Positions 32,201 to 33,112 of a stretch of 33,112 nt of DNA are shown here, piece by piece; position 1 is the first letter of the stretch; each line of letters opens with the position of its first letter. The notes under the pieces were generated by a model that had not been told where the DNA came from, made no database searches, and saw nothing but the letters and a program-made list of their open reading frames with translations. The stretch spans positions 1-33,112 of the forward strand of contig CAZAQG010000017.1 in the NCBI GenBank assembly GCA_964487445.1, given 5' to 3'. The DNA is from BMS3Abin12 sp964487445. Lineage in GTDB: Bacteria; Pseudomonadota; Gammaproteobacteria; 21-64-14. The position numbers and the translations under genes are program-made.

Positions 32201-33112
32201 AGCAGGAAGCGCTGCGCAAGCAGACCGCGACCTTCGCGGACCGAGAGGTGGAGCGCACCTGGCTGGACTACAACGCCGACTTCCGCGCCCATTCGAACCT
32301 GCTCAAGTACGCCGCCAACCCCTGTGGAGATCCGCAAGTAGCCGAAAAGTCACAAGACCGCTTCGCCCTCGCCCACGGCCGTCAGAACCAGATTTTGCAC
32401 GACGTGTGGCGCAATGCGCGCGTCTCCGAGAGTGGTTACGCCGACCCGCGCCACCCCTTCCGCCACCAGGGCTCCGCCGACATCAATCTCTACAAGCTCT
32501 TCCTCGAGCAGGCCCATGCGCTGCTGCGCGAGGGCGGGCGTCTCGGCTTCATCGTGCCCTCGGGGCTTTACTCCGATCATGGCACTGGCGCGTTGCGGGA
32601 ACTTTTCCTCGACCACTGCCGCTGGGAATGGCTCTTCGGCTTCGAGAACCGGGAGAAGATCTTCGATATCGACAGTCGCTTCAAATTCAACCCCGTCATC
32701 ATCGAGAAGGGCGGCAAGACCGCAGCCATCCGCACCGCCTTCATGCGCCGCAAGCTCGAGGACTGGGAGCACGCCGAGCCGCTGGCGACGTCCTACACCC
32801 GCGAGCGCGTCGAGCGCTTCAGCCCGCGCTCCAAGGCCATCCTCGAGATCCAGTCCGCCCGCGACCTCGAGATCCTCGAGAAGATCTACGCCAACTCCGT
32901 GCTGCTCGGCGACGACGGCCCCGACGGCTGGGGCATCAAGTACACCACAGAATTTCACATGACCAACGACTCCAAGCTCTTCCCGCCGCGGCCGAAATGG
33001 GAGGAGCAGGGCTATCGCCCCGACGAGTACAGCCGCTGGCTCAAAGGCGACTGGCGGCCGATCGCGGAGCTGTGGTCCGAGCTGGAAGTGAAGCCGCTGC
33101 CCGAAGGCGAGC
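29233..33112 (+). CDS. drmMI: DISARM class 1 adenine-specific methyltransferase DrmMI (partial, continues past window)
   Basis: The frame is open for 1293 codons to the window end. It encodes an N6-adenine DNA methyltransferase of the large type IIG/PglX-like class, thought to mark host DNA as self in DISARM. SAM motif I is DPACGSGTF starting at residue 657, followed by GVDLDPLAVELCRLALW. The catalytic motif IV is NPPW at 964-967 in HAVLGNPPWEVAK. A target-recognition-like region follows (GGRLGFIVPSGLYSD). The N-terminal 470 residues are helical, and a strongly acidic linker covers about 477-536. Adjacent drmD separates it from BREX PglX, which it resembles. drmA, drmB and drmC should follow to the right. 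Confidence 0.85.
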   Translation, partial: MKCAELHGWDRLRHGGLLLDAPRLREVAAFAPEPLAAFYQRDLRKRAAAILDAGADKSADLSVFISFVLQQVCGFTEPTGRWQRGPQVPAEWGRVTITGETVKPRHLWQGPRGGLLPVFIDREKRVGIGRSRKVTSQVLQWLRGGNEQLALITNARQWRLVFAGLDFDAFCEWDLDLWLEEGELSPQVSALRTLLQPALWIPKEEGRPAPLLQSVLDSRKGQAELSQVLGERVREAVEILVQGHGETLKAQCADVEPADIYRAAVRVVMRLVVVLFAESRELLPRDNTLYHDAYGLGGLLEELEKTAARGGGRLARSWGAWPRILALFRLVHQGSYHPSLPVPAYGGELFAPGDVAPPDGLIRALAVFENACFEPEVLPDRDVHKILDRMTRTQVKLRQGRAGTWVPAPVDFSDLSSEYIGILYEGLLDFELKTAPAGDPVIFLAVGDQPALPLSRLEAMDDKALKDLLEEMKVASSGDEVDAGEGVEKPGEAISEAGGPVSEDSEEDQASVEDEPEADRDGAEEEAEDERHTTRTRAETWARRAVEVGKLAKKPRGSMTPEKRLVFEQTIVRKARQLVTRVVLPGEWYLVRWGGTRKGSGTFYTRPGLAVPTVQRTLRPLAWNPPTGPDGTLDRGAPPAQWTPKKPEQILALKVVDPACGSGTFPVAALRFLTDVLYASLHYHGRIREQGDRSLVALLTGPGQAEGAEERLCEEFLPCRPDDALFEPRLKAVLRRHVVERCIYGVDLDPLAVELCRLALWIETMDRTLPFSFLDHKIKCGNALVGAWFDQFQHYPAMAWKNREGGDKGHSNGVHFKKDARTQAINAFVKGTLTPDLASHLIPYAWVGLPPSQVHDEALVVLQELHALPVVDAAERARLYRERLLGSPSWKELKAAFDRWCACWFWPADRLDCAPLPSRFASPSEETRAVTEELARAKRFFHWEIEFPDVFQGQSAGFHAVLGNPPWEVAKPNSKEFFSNLDPLYRSYGKQEALRKQTATFADREVERTWLDYNADFRAHSNLLKYAANPCGDPQVAEKSQDRFALAHGRQNQILHDVWRNARVSESGYADPRHPFRHQGSADINLYKLFLEQAHALLREGGRLGFIVPSGLYSDHGTGALRELFLDHCRWEWLFGFENREKIFDIDSRFKFNPVIIEKGGKTAAIRTAFMRRKLEDWEHAEPLATSYTRERVERFSPRSKAILEIQSARDLEILEKIYANSVLLGDDGPDGWGIKYTTEFHMTNDSKLFPPRPKWEEQGYRPDEYSRWLKGDWRPIAELWSELEVKPLPEGE

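Noticed and set aside
29233..33112. Calling the methyltransferase PglX of a BREX system
   Set aside because: The fold class is similar, but the overlapping upstream gene is a DrmD-type SNF2 helicase and no pglZ, brxC or brxA-like gene is seen.

Overview
The window looks like the chromosome of a high-GC gammaproteobacterium, plausibly a Chromatiales or Ectothiorhodospira-type lineage. That placement is inferred from GC content, codon use and gene order; no species is claimed. The left two thirds hold a housekeeping block: ppiD, fabI (opposite strand), a four-gene oligopeptide ABC transporter, mltD (opposite strand), a small SAM methyltransferase, rnhA and dnaQ. As I recall it, Pseudomonas has nearly the same order (lon-hupB-tRNAs-ppiD-fabI-ABC genes-mltD-gloB-methyltransferase-rnhA-dnaQ). 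Here gloB is missing, and about 500 bp without a convincing gene lies in its place.

The left edge (1-756) is mobile-element debris. It holds a transposase remnant broken by several frameshifts, an unrecognised stretch, and the 3' half of a tRNA-Asp(GTC) gene that still has its own terminator. The 5' half of the tRNA is absent. This is the pattern expected at one end of an element integrated into the tRNA anticodon loop.

After dnaQ come a CBS-domain protein with an ArsB/NhaD-type transporter, then an exopolysaccharide module on two divergent strands: a UDP-sugar 6-dehydrogenase, a UDP-uronate 4-epimerase, and a polyprenyl-phosphate sugar transferase of the type seen in PEP-CTERM/exosortase bacteria. 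Next is a 1173-residue c-di-GMP enzyme. It has a membrane sensor domain, GGDEF with an intact I-site, a protoglobin-like heme domain, a GAF-like region, EAL with intact catalytic residues, and a His/Cys-rich CZB-like tail. A FliA-like promoter may precede it.

The right edge is a defence island. Fragments of an AlbA_2-type regulator and a tyrosine recombinase precede an MNT/HEPN toxin-antitoxin pair whose HEPN gene is cut off inside its active-site motif. Next come drmD (SNF2-like helicase) and drmMI (adenine methyltransferase, running off the window), the start of a class 1 DISARM anti-phage system.

Three short palindromic repeats with a GTAG head (REP-like) occur at 10821, 14295 and 15171. 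In two of them the TAG of the head is the stop codon of rnhA or dnaQ.
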